Source: an uncultured Clostridia bacterium
GTDB lineage: Bacteria > Bacillota > Clostridia > Christensenellales > Borkfalkiaceae
DNA: 35,440 bases
Direction: 5' to 3'
NCBI GenBank assembly: GCA_944376455.1
Contig: CALWCO010000015.1
Span: 1 to 35,440 of the forward strand
Below the pieces are notes generated by a model, which had not been told where the DNA came from, ran no database searches, and saw only the letters and a list, made by a program, of their open reading frames with translations. The stretch's first letter is position 1. Each line of letters starts with the position of its first letter. Made by a program: the position numbers and the translations under genes. This document shows, one piece after another, positions 1 through 10,177 of the stretch.

Positions 1-126
1 TTCTGCCGCGGGCGGGACTTCTGCCGCGGGCGAGACTTCTGCCGCGGGCGGGATTGCTGCCGCGGGCGGGACTTCTGCCGCGAGCGGGTTTTTTACCGCG
101 AGCGGGACTTTGGCCGCGGGCGGGTT
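1..126. repeat. 18-bp GC-rich tandem repeat, about 7 copies
   Basis: Seven consecutive imperfect copies of an 18-base unit (consensus TTCTGCCGCGGGCGGGAC on the plus strand) run from the left edge to about 126, and the array probably continues outside the window. The unit length is a multiple of three. Read on the minus strand in one frame it gives a six-residue repeat of the form (V/N/I)-P-(P/L)-A-A-(E/K), and the substitutions between units are conservative. That frame is open from a stop at 235-237 down to the window edge, with only weak GTG (210) or TTG (192) starts and no clear ribosome binding site. It may be the start of a Pro/Ala-rich repeat protein or just a non-coding minisatellite. 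Confidence 0.85.
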
Positions 127-154
127 TTCCGACCGATTTTCATGTTTTTTATTT

Positions 155-182
155 CCACGCGGCGGGAGAACTCGCCGCGTGG
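155..182 (+). terminator. Possible terminator hairpin, plus-strand orientation
   Basis: A 10-bp perfect stem (155-164 with 173-182, CCACGCGGCG arm) has an 8-base loop and is followed on the plus strand by GTTTTTCC. No plus-strand gene ends before it, so its use is unclear. It could equally be a structural inverted repeat. Confidence 0.35.
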
Positions 183-197
183 GTTTTTCCAAGCCGC

Positions 198-229
198 AAC
201 GCCCCCGCACGCAAGCGGGCGGGGGCGTT
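198..229. repeat. Inverted repeat, 11-bp perfect stem
   Basis: Arms AACGCCCCCGC (198-208) and its complement (219-229) flank a 10-base loop. No T-run follows on either strand, so it is not a typical intrinsic terminator. It lies between the gyrA terminator and the tandem repeat. Confidence 0.5.
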
Positions 230-247
230 CTCTCTCAAAACAGCGAG

Positions 248-278
248 AAAAATGCGGGGCGCACCGTGTGCGCCCCGC
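248..278 (-). terminator. Intrinsic terminator of the gyrBA operon
   Basis: A perfect 11-bp GC-rich stem (254-264 with 268-278) with a 3-base loop is followed on the minus strand by ATTTTTC. It lies about 45 bases past the gyrA stop and is correctly oriented to end gyrBA transcription. T-rich sequence on the other side could also let it work on the plus strand. Confidence 0.75.
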
Positions 279-322
279 GTTTTATGTTTTTGCCCTTTTT
301 CGCGGGCATGCCCGCGGGAAAA

Positions 323-2887
323 TTATTCTTCTTCGGAAGATTCCGCCGCGTCCGCCGCCAGATCTTCGGGGGAAGGCGCGGTCTCTTCGGGCAACACCGT
401 TTCGGCCTCGTCGTCCCGTTCGGTAACGGCGATCGTGGCGATTTCGCTGTCGCGCACGCGCATCACGCGCACGCCGCGCGTGTTCCTGCCGATTTTGGAA
501 ATGGAGTCGGCGTGCATACGCATGATGACGCCCGCCGCCGTGATGAGCATGATGTCGTCGCCGTCGGACACCAGTTTCAGATTGACGAGCGAACCCGTCT
601 TTTCGTTGAAAATGCCCGCCTTGATGCCCTTACCCGCTCTGCCTTGCAGACGGTATTCCTCCACGTCGGTGCGCTTGCCGTAACCGAGCGACGTGATCGT
701 GAGCACGTCCTTGCTCTTATCGACGACCAGCATATCCACCAAGGCGTCGTCCGCGGCGAGGTTCATCGCCCGCACGCCCTGCGTGTCGCGCCCCATGGGA
801 CGCACGTCCGATTCGGAGAAACGGATACACTTGCCCGCGCGGGAAGCGACGATGAGTTCATCCTCGCCCGACGTACCCATGACCGAAATCAGGGCGTCGC
901 CCTCGACCATTCTGATGGCGATCTTGCCGTTACGGTTGATGCGCATAAACTCCTCGACGGGGGTCTTTTTGATGAGGCCGTCCTTGGTGGCAAAGGCGAT
1001 GAATTTTTCCCTGCCTTCCTGTACGGGGAGCATGCAGACGATCTTTTCGTCCTGTTCGATCTGCACTATGTTGACGAGCGCGCGGCCGCGGGCAGTCTTT
1101 GCCGCTTCGGGGATCATGTAGCCCTTGATGTGATAGACCTTGCCCTTATCCGAGAACAGCAGAATATGATCGTGCGTGGAGCAGATGAACATATTCTCCA
1201 CAAAGTCCTCTTCCTTGGGTTTATGTCCCGTGATGCCGACGCCGCCGCGGTTCTGCGCCTTGTATTCGGTAACGGGCAGACGCTTGGCATAGCCGCTGTG
1301 CGTCAGGGAAATGACAACGTCCTCCACGGGAATGAGGTCCTCGTCCTCGATGTCGCTTTCGCCCGCGGATATTTCCGTTTTACGGGGAGAAGGATAGCGG
1401 TTTTTGATGTCCGTAAGGTCATTTTTAATGATTTCCAGCACGCGGCTTTCGCGCGCAAGAATATCTTTGAGATCGGCAATGGTGTTGTGCAAGGCGTTGA
1501 GTTCGTCCTGCAATTTTTCCACTTCCAGCGAGGTCAGACGCTGCAAACGCATTTCTAGAATGGCGTTCGCCTGTTTTTCGTCCAGTTCGAATGCCGCGCA
1601 AAGACGTCTGTTTGCGTCATTTTTGTCGGCGGATTTCTTGATGATTTCCACCACTTCGTCCACGTTGGCAAGCGCGAGCACGAGCCCTTCCACGATGTGC
1701 GCGCGCTCTTCCGCTTTGTTGAGATCGAAACGGGTGCGGCGCACGATGACTTCTTTCTGATGGTCGATGTATTCGGACAAAATTTCCCGAAGGTTGAGCA
1801 CTTTGGGTTCGGTGCCCTTACCCACGAGCGCAAGAAGGTTGATGCCGTCCGAAACCTGCAGGTTGGTGTGTTTATACAGGGAATTCAGCACGACCTGCGG
1901 GCTGGCGTCTTTTTTGATCTCTATGACGATGCGCATGCCCGCGCGGTCGGACTCTTCGCGGATGTCCGAAATGCCTTCGAGGCGCTTGTCCTTGACCATA
2001 TCGGCGATCGTCTTGATGAGCGCCGCCTTGTTGACCTGATAGGGAATTTCCGTAACGACGATGCGCGAACGGGTGGTGTTGCCCGATTGATATTCCTCGA
2101 TTTCGCACTTGGAGCGGATGACGATGCTGCCCTGTCCCGTGCGATAGGCCTTGCGGATGCCGCTTCTGCCCATGATGATGCCGCCCGTGGGAAAATCGGG
2201 CGCGGGGATATATTCCATGAGCTCGTCCACGCTGATTTCGGGATTGTCGATCATGGCGATGGTACCGTCAATGATCTCCGCAAGGTTGTGCGGCGGGATA
2301 TTGGTCGCCATGCCCACGGCAATGCCGTCCGAGCCGTTGACGAGCAGGTTGGGATAGCGCGAAGGCAGAACGAAGGGTTCCTCTTCCGTGCCGTCGAAGT
2401 TGGGCAGGAAGTCCACCGTCTCCTTGTCGAGGTCGCGCAGCATCTCCGCCGCCAGTTTGGAAAGGCGGGCTTCCGTGTAACGCATGGCGGCGGGGGGATC
2501 GCCGTCCACCGAGCCGAAGTTGCCGTGCCCGTCCACGAGCGGGAAATTGATGGAGAAATCCTGTGCCAGACGCACCAACGCGTCGTATACGGACAAGTCG
2601 CCGTGCGGGTGATATTTACCGAGCACGTCGCCGACGATACGCGCGCATTTGCGGTACGCCTTGTCGTTATACAGGCCCATTTCGCTCATGGAGTATAAGA
2701 TTCTGCGGTGCACGGGTTTGAGCCCGTCGCGCACGTCGGGAATGGCGCGGGATTTGTTGACCGCCATGGCGTATTCCATGAAGGATTTTTTCAGCTCGTG
2801 ATCGACTTCAATGTCCAAAACGCGCGTCATGGCGAGCGTCTTTCTGAACTCCTCGGTCAGTTCCTGACTGGTTTCGTTCTTTGCCAT
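323..2887 (-). CDS. gyrA: DNA gyrase subunit A
   Basis: Gyrase A subunit, 854 residues. With GyrB it forms the A2B2 enzyme that introduces negative supercoils using ATP; this subunit cuts and rejoins DNA. The breakage domain carries the catalytic tyrosine Y137 in AAMRYTEA, equivalent to Tyr122 of E. coli. The C-terminal beta-pinwheel has a GyrA-box-like LQGRAGKG motif, which favours GyrA over ParC. The protein ends in a Glu/Asp-rich tail. The ATG lies two bases after the gyrB stop, and its GGAGGG ribosome binding site sits inside the last codons of gyrB, so translation is probably coupled. Oddity: the quinolone-determining segment reads [10 protein letters not shown], so position 98 (E. coli Ser83) is Leu (TTG codon, 2594-2596). 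Asp at the E. coli 87 position is kept. Confidence 0.97.
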   Translation of the reverse strand: MAKNETSQELTEEFRKTLAMTRVLDIEVDHELKKSFMEYAMAVNKSRAIPDVRDGLKPVHRRILYSMSEMGLYNDKAYRKCARIVGDVLGKYHPHGDLSVYDALVRLAQDFSINFPLVDGHGNFGSVDGDPPAAMRYTEARLSKLAAEMLRDLDKETVDFLPNFDGTEEEPFVLPSRYPNLLVNGSDGIAVGMATNIPPHNLAEIIDGTIAMIDNPEISVDELMEYIPAPDFPTGGIIMGRSGIRKAYRTGQGSIVIRSKCEIEEYQSGNTTRSRIVVTEIPYQVNKAALIKTIADMVKDKRLEGISDIREESDRAGMRIVIEIKKDASPQVVLNSLYKHTNLQVSDGINLLALVGKGTEPKVLNLREILSEYIDHQKEVIVRRTRFDLNKAEERAHIVEGLVLALANVDEVVEIIKKSADKNDANRRLCAAFELDEKQANAILEMRLQRLTSLEVEKLQDELNALHNTIADLKDILARESRVLEIIKNDLTDIKNRYPSPRKTEISAGESDIEDEDLIPVEDVVISLTHSGYAKRLPVTEYKAQNRGGVGITGHKPKEEDFVENMFICSTHDHILLFSDKGKVYHIKGYMIPEAAKTARGRALVNIVQIEQDEKIVCMLPVQEGREKFIAFATKDGLIKKTPVEEFMRINRNGKIAIRMVEGDALISVMGTSGEDELIVASRAGKCIRFSESDVRPMGRDTQGVRAMNLAADDALVDMLVVDKSKDVLTITSLGYGKRTDVEEYRLQGRAGKGIKAGIFNEKTGSLVNLKLVSDGDDIMLITAAGVIMRMHADSISKIGRNTRGVRVMRVRDSEIATIAVTERDDEAETVLPEETAPSPEDLAADAAESSEEE

Positions 2888-2889
2888 CT

Positions 2890-4973
<2,084 letters not shown>

Positions 4974-4987
4974 TTTACTTCCTCTCC

Positions 4988-5017
4988 ATTATAACATACT
5001 TTTTCCGAAAAGTACAA
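4988..5017 (-). promoter_or_regulatory. Putative sigma-A promoter of gyrBA
   Basis: On the minus strand there is a perfect -10 box TATAAT (4988-4993) and a -35-like TTGTAC (5012-5017) with an 18-base spacer. This gives a 5' leader of roughly 160 bases containing the AT palindrome. Confidence 0.6.
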
Positions 5018-5047
5018 CGTTTTGCACCCGTTTTTCCGTTTTATTCC

Positions 5048-5084
5048 GCGAAAAAGAGCGGGCAAAATGCCCGCTCTTTTTCGC
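5048..5084. terminator. Bidirectional intrinsic terminator
   Basis: A perfect stem with a 3-base AAA loop (core AAAAAGAGCGGGCA, 5051-5064, pairing with 5068-5081, extendable by about three base pairs) has A and T runs on the two flanks. On the minus strand it ends the transporter transcript 40 bases past the first permease stop. It also insulates the gyrBA promoter. Confidence 0.85.
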
Positions 5085-5121
5085 TACCCGTATATTTTTT
5101 CTGTTTTCAAAGGTTTCTTCT

Positions 5122-7170
5122 CTATCCGACGGCGCGCAACGTTCTGCGTATATCCAGCCGCGCGACGAGATAGGCAATAAGGAAATAGACGGCGTACAGC
5201 CCCAAAATCACGCCCGCAAAGCCCGCCACTTGCGCGGCAATCGCGCCCGAAGAAAGGGCAAGCGCGGAGCCCTGCACCGTGTATTCGAGGATGGGCACGA
5301 GCGGAAAGCACAGGGCAAGCGGCACGACGAAGGGCAGAAAACAGAAGAAGAACATCTGCGCAAACAGCGACCGCCCGAGCATCCCCTCGGACGCGCCCAG
5401 CCGCCAGAGCATGCGATAGCGCTCCCTGTCCTCGGCGATCATGGAGAGTATTTTCAGGGCGAGCATAGCCATCGTCATGAGGATGAACACCGCCGACACG
5501 AAGAGATCGCCGAGCAGGAACAGCGCGATCTGACCGAGCTGATACATCCTGTCCCGTTCCCGTACGGAGTAATTGGTGTATCCGTTCTGTGCGGGATCGG
5601 ATTGGGCGTAAGAGCGAAGCTCTTCCAACATGGCATAGGCGTCGTAATGCCCGTCTGCAAGGTCAACGACAAGGTTGTCCGCCGCCGTCGTGTTGACGGA
5701 AAACGGTTCGGGCGGGACATAAGTGCCGTCCGAAGGCCTTTCCGCCTTGTCCTTTTCCGCCGCGGCGCGCAAAAAGCCGACGGCGGCATCCGGCACGGCG
5801 TACAGCCTGTCGGAGCTGAACAGAAACGTGTTGTAATAGTACAGCGTGCCCGCGCATTCATACTGCACCCCGCCAAGCGAAATCGCATCCCCTTTTTTGC
5901 TTTCGTCGAAAGAAAAAGTTTCATCCGCCGCTCCGTCCGGCGCGAAAGCCAGAATGTCGACGATGACATATTTGCCGTCCGTTTCGGGCATGGTATAGCC
6001 GAGCATGGCACACAGATAGGAAACGTCTTTCACGGCGATATAGTCATCGGAGGATGAGAATTCTCCGTCCTCGTCATATTGCGTCTGTTCGTAAATCGTA
6101 TAAATACAGGCATCCTCGATCTCGGCGTACTTGCCTATGATTTCAAGGTCCCCTTCATAGGATAGCTCGCTGAAATACGAACGGTCGGACTCGATGTCGA
6201 AAACATAGTGTTGATCGAGATCGGCGTCGATGGTGGCGTTGTATGTAAAAAAAGCGTTGGGGCCGATGACGGCGACCACCAGAAGGACGGAGAGCACGCC
6301 CATCATGAGAGAACTTGCGTTCAGACGGGCGGAAAGCTGGCGGACGGTGAAGATGCCCGCGCCCCTGCCCGAAAGCCCCTTGAAACGCAACAGGAGCCAC
6401 AGAATGCTCCGCGACAGCCCGACGGGCAGAAAGCCCGCCGAAAGGAAGAAAATCGCGATGTACAGCGCCAGCTCGTCCACGCGCTCAAAGAAGTCCGAGC
6501 TTTCCAGCCAATCCGTGAAAAGACTGACAGAAGCGGCGAGTCCGACGGCGGAGAGCACCGCCACAGCGAGCCACAGGAGCGGATATTTGACCGTCCTGGG
6601 GGCGGTCGATTCGCCCTGCAGGAGGCGGGAAATCTTTGCAAAACGCAGATACAGCAAGGACGCCACGGAGGCGACCAGAAACATGACCCCCACCATCACG
6701 ACGGTGAGCAGGGATCCGCTCCAGGAATAGGCGACAAACTCATAGGGTTGCTCGAGAAAATTCATGAAAACGGCGACGAGCACCTGAAAGGTGCCAAGGC
6801 CCAACACGATACCCATGCCCAAAGAAACAAGGAACGTGATGCCCGTTTCGCCGGCGAAGATCGTGAGGACGTCACGCCGCGTCATGCCGAGGGTGAGATA
6901 GACGCCGAACTCCCGCTTTCTTCGGCGCAAAAGGAAGGTCGTGGCATAGCCCAGCACGAAGGCGATGACGACCGCCATGATCCCCACCACGGCGAGCAGG
7001 ATGGGCTGGATGAAGTCGGCAATCTCCTCGGACAGTTCGTCCATAAACTCACTTAAAATGAGGTTGTTGACCGAAAACAGAAGCGCGACGGTCAGAGATA
7101 CGGTGACGAAATAGATGAGGTAATTGCCGATCTGCCGCCGCACGTTGCGAAAGGCGATCTTAAACAGCAC
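5122..7170 (-). CDS. BceB/FtsX-type ABC transporter permease (paralogue 1)
   Basis: Membrane subunit of a BceAB-type peptide-antibiotic resistance or sensing ABC transporter, 682 residues from the chosen start. Hydrophobicity gives about ten membrane segments with a large hydrophilic domain of over 200 residues between segments 7 and 8, the BceB topology. The FtsX-type region holds RRRKREFGVYLTLGMTR, shared with the three sister permeases. The C-terminus DIRRTLRAVG is nearly identical among them. I place the start at GTG 7170, giving MLFKIAFRN as in the sisters, with GGGAGG at suitable spacing; a GTG at 7179 is too close to that site. It overlaps the ATPase stop by 11 bases, so the two are translationally coupled. 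The extracellular domain differs strongly from the sisters, which suggests different ligands. Confidence 0.88.
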   Translation of the reverse strand: MLFKIAFRNVRRQIGNYLIYFVTVSLTVALLFSVNNLILSEFMDELSEEIADFIQPILLAVVGIMAVVIAFVLGYATTFLLRRRKREFGVYLTLGMTRRDVLTIFAGETGITFLVSLGMGIVLGLGTFQVLVAVFMNFLEQPYEFVAYSWSGSLLTVVMVGVMFLVASVASLLYLRFAKISRLLQGESTAPRTVKYPLLWLAVAVLSAVGLAASVSLFTDWLESSDFFERVDELALYIAIFFLSAGFLPVGLSRSILWLLLRFKGLSGRGAGIFTVRQLSARLNASSLMMGVLSVLLVVAVIGPNAFFTYNATIDADLDQHYVFDIESDRSYFSELSYEGDLEIIGKYAEIEDACIYTIYEQTQYDEDGEFSSSDDYIAVKDVSYLCAMLGYTMPETDGKYVIVDILAFAPDGAADETFSFDESKKGDAISLGGVQYECAGTLYYYNTFLFSSDRLYAVPDAAVGFLRAAAEKDKAERPSDGTYVPPEPFSVNTTAADNLVVDLADGHYDAYAMLEELRSYAQSDPAQNGYTNYSVRERDRMYQLGQIALFLLGDLFVSAVFILMTMAMLALKILSMIAEDRERYRMLWRLGASEGMLGRSLFAQMFFFCFLPFVVPLALCFPLVPILEYTVQGSALALSSGAIAAQVAGFAGVILGLYAVYFLIAYLVARLDIRRTLRAVG

Positions 7171-7927
7171 CTTCCTCACCCCCTCCCAACGTTTCGACGA
7201 TGTTCAGGATGTCGTGGCGGAATTCCTTCTGTTCCCGCTCGCCGCGGAAAATTTCGCTGTAGATCTTCCCGTCCCGCAGGAAGATGACGCGGTCGGCATA
7301 GGACGCGACGGACGCGTCGTGCGTGACCATGAGAATGCTCGCATCCAGCTTTTCGTTCATCAGACGGAACTGTTCCATGAGCTCGCGGCAATTTTTTGAA
7401 TCGCGCGCGCCCGTCGGCTCGTGGGCGAGGATGAGCGCGGGAGACGCGATGACGGCGCGGGCGCACGCCACGCGCTGCCTCTGACCGCCCGAAAGCTCAT
7501 AGGGGAACTTTTCCAGCTGATCGGTGACCCCCAGCGCTTCGCTGACGCGCAGGACTTCCCGCCGCGTCTGTCCCGCGTTTACTTTTTTCAAATTGAGGGG
7601 AAGAGCGATGTTCTCCTCGACAGTCAGGGTGTCGAGAAGGTTATACTCTTGAAAGATGAACCCCAGTTTGTCGCGGCGGAAGGACGCGAGATCGTTCTCC
7701 CCGAGGGTGGAGACGGGCTCGCCGTCCACGACGATCTCCCCGCCGCTGAGCGGCTCGATCGTGGAAACGACGTTCAGAAGCGTACTTTTGCCCGAGCCCG
7801 ACGGGCCCATGACGGCGACGAATTCCCCTTTCTCCATGGTGAACGACACCCCCGCGAGCGCGCGGGTGGTAACGCTTCCGTTGCCGTAATACTTGACGGC
7901 GTTGACGACTTTCAAAATTTCCTGCAT
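7160..7927 (-). CDS. BceA-like ABC transporter ATPase with altered Walker B
   Basis: Cytoplasmic nucleotide-binding subunit of the MacB/LolD/BceA family, 255 residues. Visible motifs: Walker A GPSGSGKST (41-49), Q-loop Q93, signature LSGGQ (145-149), and H-loop H203. The Walker B/D-loop region reads ALILAHEPTGARDS. The Walker B aspartate, usual in ILADEPTGALDS, is His169 (CAC codon, 7421-7423), and the D-loop Leu is Arg175. The presumed catalytic Glu170 is kept. Loss of the magnesium-coordinating Asp would be expected to weaken ATP hydrolysis, so this may be a regulatory, impaired or recently mutated ATPase. It is the only ATPase among four permeases here. The ATG follows AAAGGAGG. The next gene overlaps its stop. 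Confidence 0.9.
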   Translation of the reverse strand: MQEILKVVNAVKYYGNGSVTTRALAGVSFTMEKGEFVAVMGPSGSGKSTLLNVVSTIEPLSGGEIVVDGEPVSTLGENDLASFRRDKLGFIFQEYNLLDTLTVEENIALPLNLKKVNAGQTRREVLRVSEALGVTDQLEKFPYELSGGQRQRVACARAVIASPALILAHEPTGARDSKNCRELMEQFRLMNEKLDASILMVTHDASVASYADRVIFLRDGKIYSEIFRGEREQKEFRHDILNIVETLGGGEEGAV

Positions 7928-8068
7928 GATGATTTTTTCCTCCTTTATTTTGGAATTGTATGGAATCTGTTTTTTAATTTATCTCACGGGCCACGCCCGA
8001 TGAAACCGATATATATCCCGCGCAGACTTTTACACGCCCGCACAACAGGGCCTGCAATCGCCTTTCCC

Positions 8069-10042
8069 CTATCCGACGGCACGCAGGGTCTTTTTTATAT
8101 CCCGCCAGGCGGCGAGGTATGCGGCAAGGAAATAGACGGCGTACAACAGCACAACGACGCCCGCCGTTGCGGCTACCTGCAAGGCGAGCGCGCCTGCGGA
8201 AAGAGCGACACCCGACAAGGAAATCATGCGTTCCAATGCGCCGACGAGCGGAAAACATATTCCGAGCGGCACGACAAAAGGCAGAAAACAGTAAAAGAAC
8301 ATCTGCATGCCAAGTGATTTTGCCAGCATCCCCTCGGACGCGCCCAAATAGCGAAGAATACGGTATCGCTCTCTGTCCTCGGCGACTATGGAGAGTATTT
8401 TCAGCGCAAGCATCGCCATGGTGATCAGAACGAACACGGCCGAAATGAACAGAGCGCCGAAAAGAACCATGCCGAGCCGTCCGACCTCGTACAGCCTCTC
8501 GAGCTCGAACAGCGTGTAACTCGTCCCATTGTAAAAAGACTCCCCGCTTTCCTGCGGTCCGTCCGTGCGCCGATAGGCGTCCAACGCCGCCGAAAGAGCG
8601 TCCGCATCAAAGCGGCGGTTTTTGAATCGCACGGCAAGACAATAAATAAACGGCGTCAGCTCCATTTCCTCCGCAACTTCATCGGCGATGACGAAAAACT
8701 CAAACGCCGACGACCAATCAATTATGCCGTCGGGCCCCTTGATGGTCCCGCCGACGGACAGCGTGCGTCCGTCGATAACGGTCTGCCGTTTGCCGGGCGT
8801 ATAAACAAAATCGGCTCCCGCATCGGACGAGGTATAAAAAATGCAATCCCCCTCCCATGCGGGCACGGTATACCCGAGAAGGTCGCAAAGCACGGAAAAA
8901 TCGCTCGCGCGCACGATTTCGCTCCGCTCATTCCCCGTTTCACCGTAATACAGCGTGTAAGAATAGCTCGCCTCTATCTGCGCATACTCCCCGATGATGC
9001 GCAAATCTTCCGCAAAATCCTGCGGCAGGGCGCTTTGCGTTTTACGTTTCGCCGAAACATCGTAAGGATAATCGATGCGCAGATCTGCCTCGGTTACGGT
9101 GTTGACGGTGAGAAATATATTGGGACCGATGAGGGCGAAAACAAGAAGCACGGAGAGCACGCCCATCATGAGAGAACTTGCATTGATCCTGCCGAAAAGT
9201 TGGCGCAACGTGAACACGCCGGCACCGCGCGCCGTAAGCTTTTTACAGCGCAACAGTATCCAGATGACGGTCTTGGACAGCCCGACGGGCAAAAGCCCCG
9301 CCGAGAACAAAAAACAGACAACGGCGGCAGACACGCCCGCCAGATGCAGATGATAATTCCCCTCTTCCAGCCAGCCGTAAAAGAAGACGACGGCGCCGAC
9401 AATGCCGGCAAGAGAGAAGAGAACAAGCACGATCCATCCCACGGGTACCCCCGCCTTCTTCGACACAAAACTTTCCCCCTGCAGCAAGCGGGATATTCTG
9501 ACAAAGCGCAGATAGAAAAACGATGCGCAGGAGGAGAGGAGGAACATACATACCGCCATGCCGACGGTCAGAAGACTGCCCGCAAGGGAATAGCCCGCGA
9601 AGGCATATTCAAAATTCAGAAAATTGATGAATATCGCCGAAAGAACCTGATAAGCCGCTAACCCCAAGAGAATACCCATGCCCAAGGACAAAAGGAAAGT
9701 AAAGCCCGTTTCGACTGCAAAGATTTTCAACACGTTTCCGCGCGTCATGCCGAGGGTGAGGCAGACGCCGAACTCCCGTTTGCGCTTTCGCAGGAGAAAA
9801 ACCGTCGCATAACCGAGTACGAACGCGACAACCGCCGCCATGACGGCGGTCAGACAAAGGGCGATGTTGCGGATAAGGTCGGCAAACCGTTCGTATTGCA
9901 ACAACATTTCGTCCATGACGTCGCCGCAAATGAAATTATTGACAGAGAACAGCAACGCGACGGTCAAAGACACCGTAATGAAATAGATAAGGTAATTCCC
10001 GATCTGTCGCCGCACGTTGCGGAAAGCAAGCCTGAAAAGCAT
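8069..10042 (-). CDS. BceB/FtsX-type ABC transporter permease (paralogue 2)
   Basis: Second BceB-like permease, 657 residues, same ten-segment topology with a large external domain between segments 7 and 8. The start at 10042 gives MLFRLAFRNVRRQIGNYL, matching the sisters, and has AAAGGAGG seven bases upstream; in-frame codons further up are leader sequence. It has its own promoter cassette (10104-10147) that is almost identical to the one before paralogue 3, so the gene can be transcribed independently and could carry the ATPase and paralogue 1 with it. The ATPase begins 141 bases downstream, with no clear promoter between. The external domain (roughly residues 300-520) is poorly conserved relative to the neighbours. 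Confidence 0.88.
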   Translation of the reverse strand: MLFRLAFRNVRRQIGNYLIYFITVSLTVALLFSVNNFICGDVMDEMLLQYERFADLIRNIALCLTAVMAAVVAFVLGYATVFLLRKRKREFGVCLTLGMTRGNVLKIFAVETGFTFLLSLGMGILLGLAAYQVLSAIFINFLNFEYAFAGYSLAGSLLTVGMAVCMFLLSSCASFFYLRFVRISRLLQGESFVSKKAGVPVGWIVLVLFSLAGIVGAVVFFYGWLEEGNYHLHLAGVSAAVVCFLFSAGLLPVGLSKTVIWILLRCKKLTARGAGVFTLRQLFGRINASSLMMGVLSVLLVFALIGPNIFLTVNTVTEADLRIDYPYDVSAKRKTQSALPQDFAEDLRIIGEYAQIEASYSYTLYYGETGNERSEIVRASDFSVLCDLLGYTVPAWEGDCIFYTSSDAGADFVYTPGKRQTVIDGRTLSVGGTIKGPDGIIDWSSAFEFFVIADEVAEEMELTPFIYCLAVRFKNRRFDADALSAALDAYRRTDGPQESGESFYNGTSYTLFELERLYEVGRLGMVLFGALFISAVFVLITMAMLALKILSIVAEDRERYRILRYLGASEGMLAKSLGMQMFFYCFLPFVVPLGICFPLVGALERMISLSGVALSAGALALQVAATAGVVVLLYAVYFLAAYLAAWRDIKKTLRAVG

Positions 10043-10065
10043 TTGCCGCCCTCCTTTGAGGCTTC

Positions 10066-10085
10066 GGACGCCGCATAGGGCGTCC
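10066..10085 (-). other. Leader hairpin before permease 2
   Basis: GGACGCC (10066-10072) pairs with GGCGTCC (10079-10085) around a 6-base loop in the 5' leader, just upstream of the AAAGGAGG site. The same hairpin occurs at 12160-12179. It may tune translation or mRNA stability; no T-run follows. Confidence 0.5.
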
Positions 10086-10103
10086 TCTCCCCCTCTTTCT
10101 TTC

Positions 10104-10147
10104 ATTATATCATACTTTATGGCAAAATTACCTTACAATTTTGTAAG
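10104..10147 (-). promoter_or_regulatory. Promoter and operator of permease 2 (copy A)
   Basis: The minus strand carries a perfect -10 TATAAT (10104-10109), no good -35, and an inverted repeat CTTACAAAATTGTAAG (10132-10147) over and upstream of the -35 position. A weak -35 with an overlapping inverted repeat fits activation by an OmpR-family regulator, probably the Bce-type regulator in this window. From about 10056 to 10147 the segment is nearly identical to that before permease 3. Confidence 0.65.
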
Positions 10148-10177
10148 ATTCCCCTTTGCTCGCCGAACGTCTTTCCC

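Noticed and set aside
110-1558. Long plus-strand open frame across gyrA
   Set aside because: It is antisense to an unmistakable gyrA and arises from its GC-rich codon pattern; no ribosome binding site or recognisable domains.
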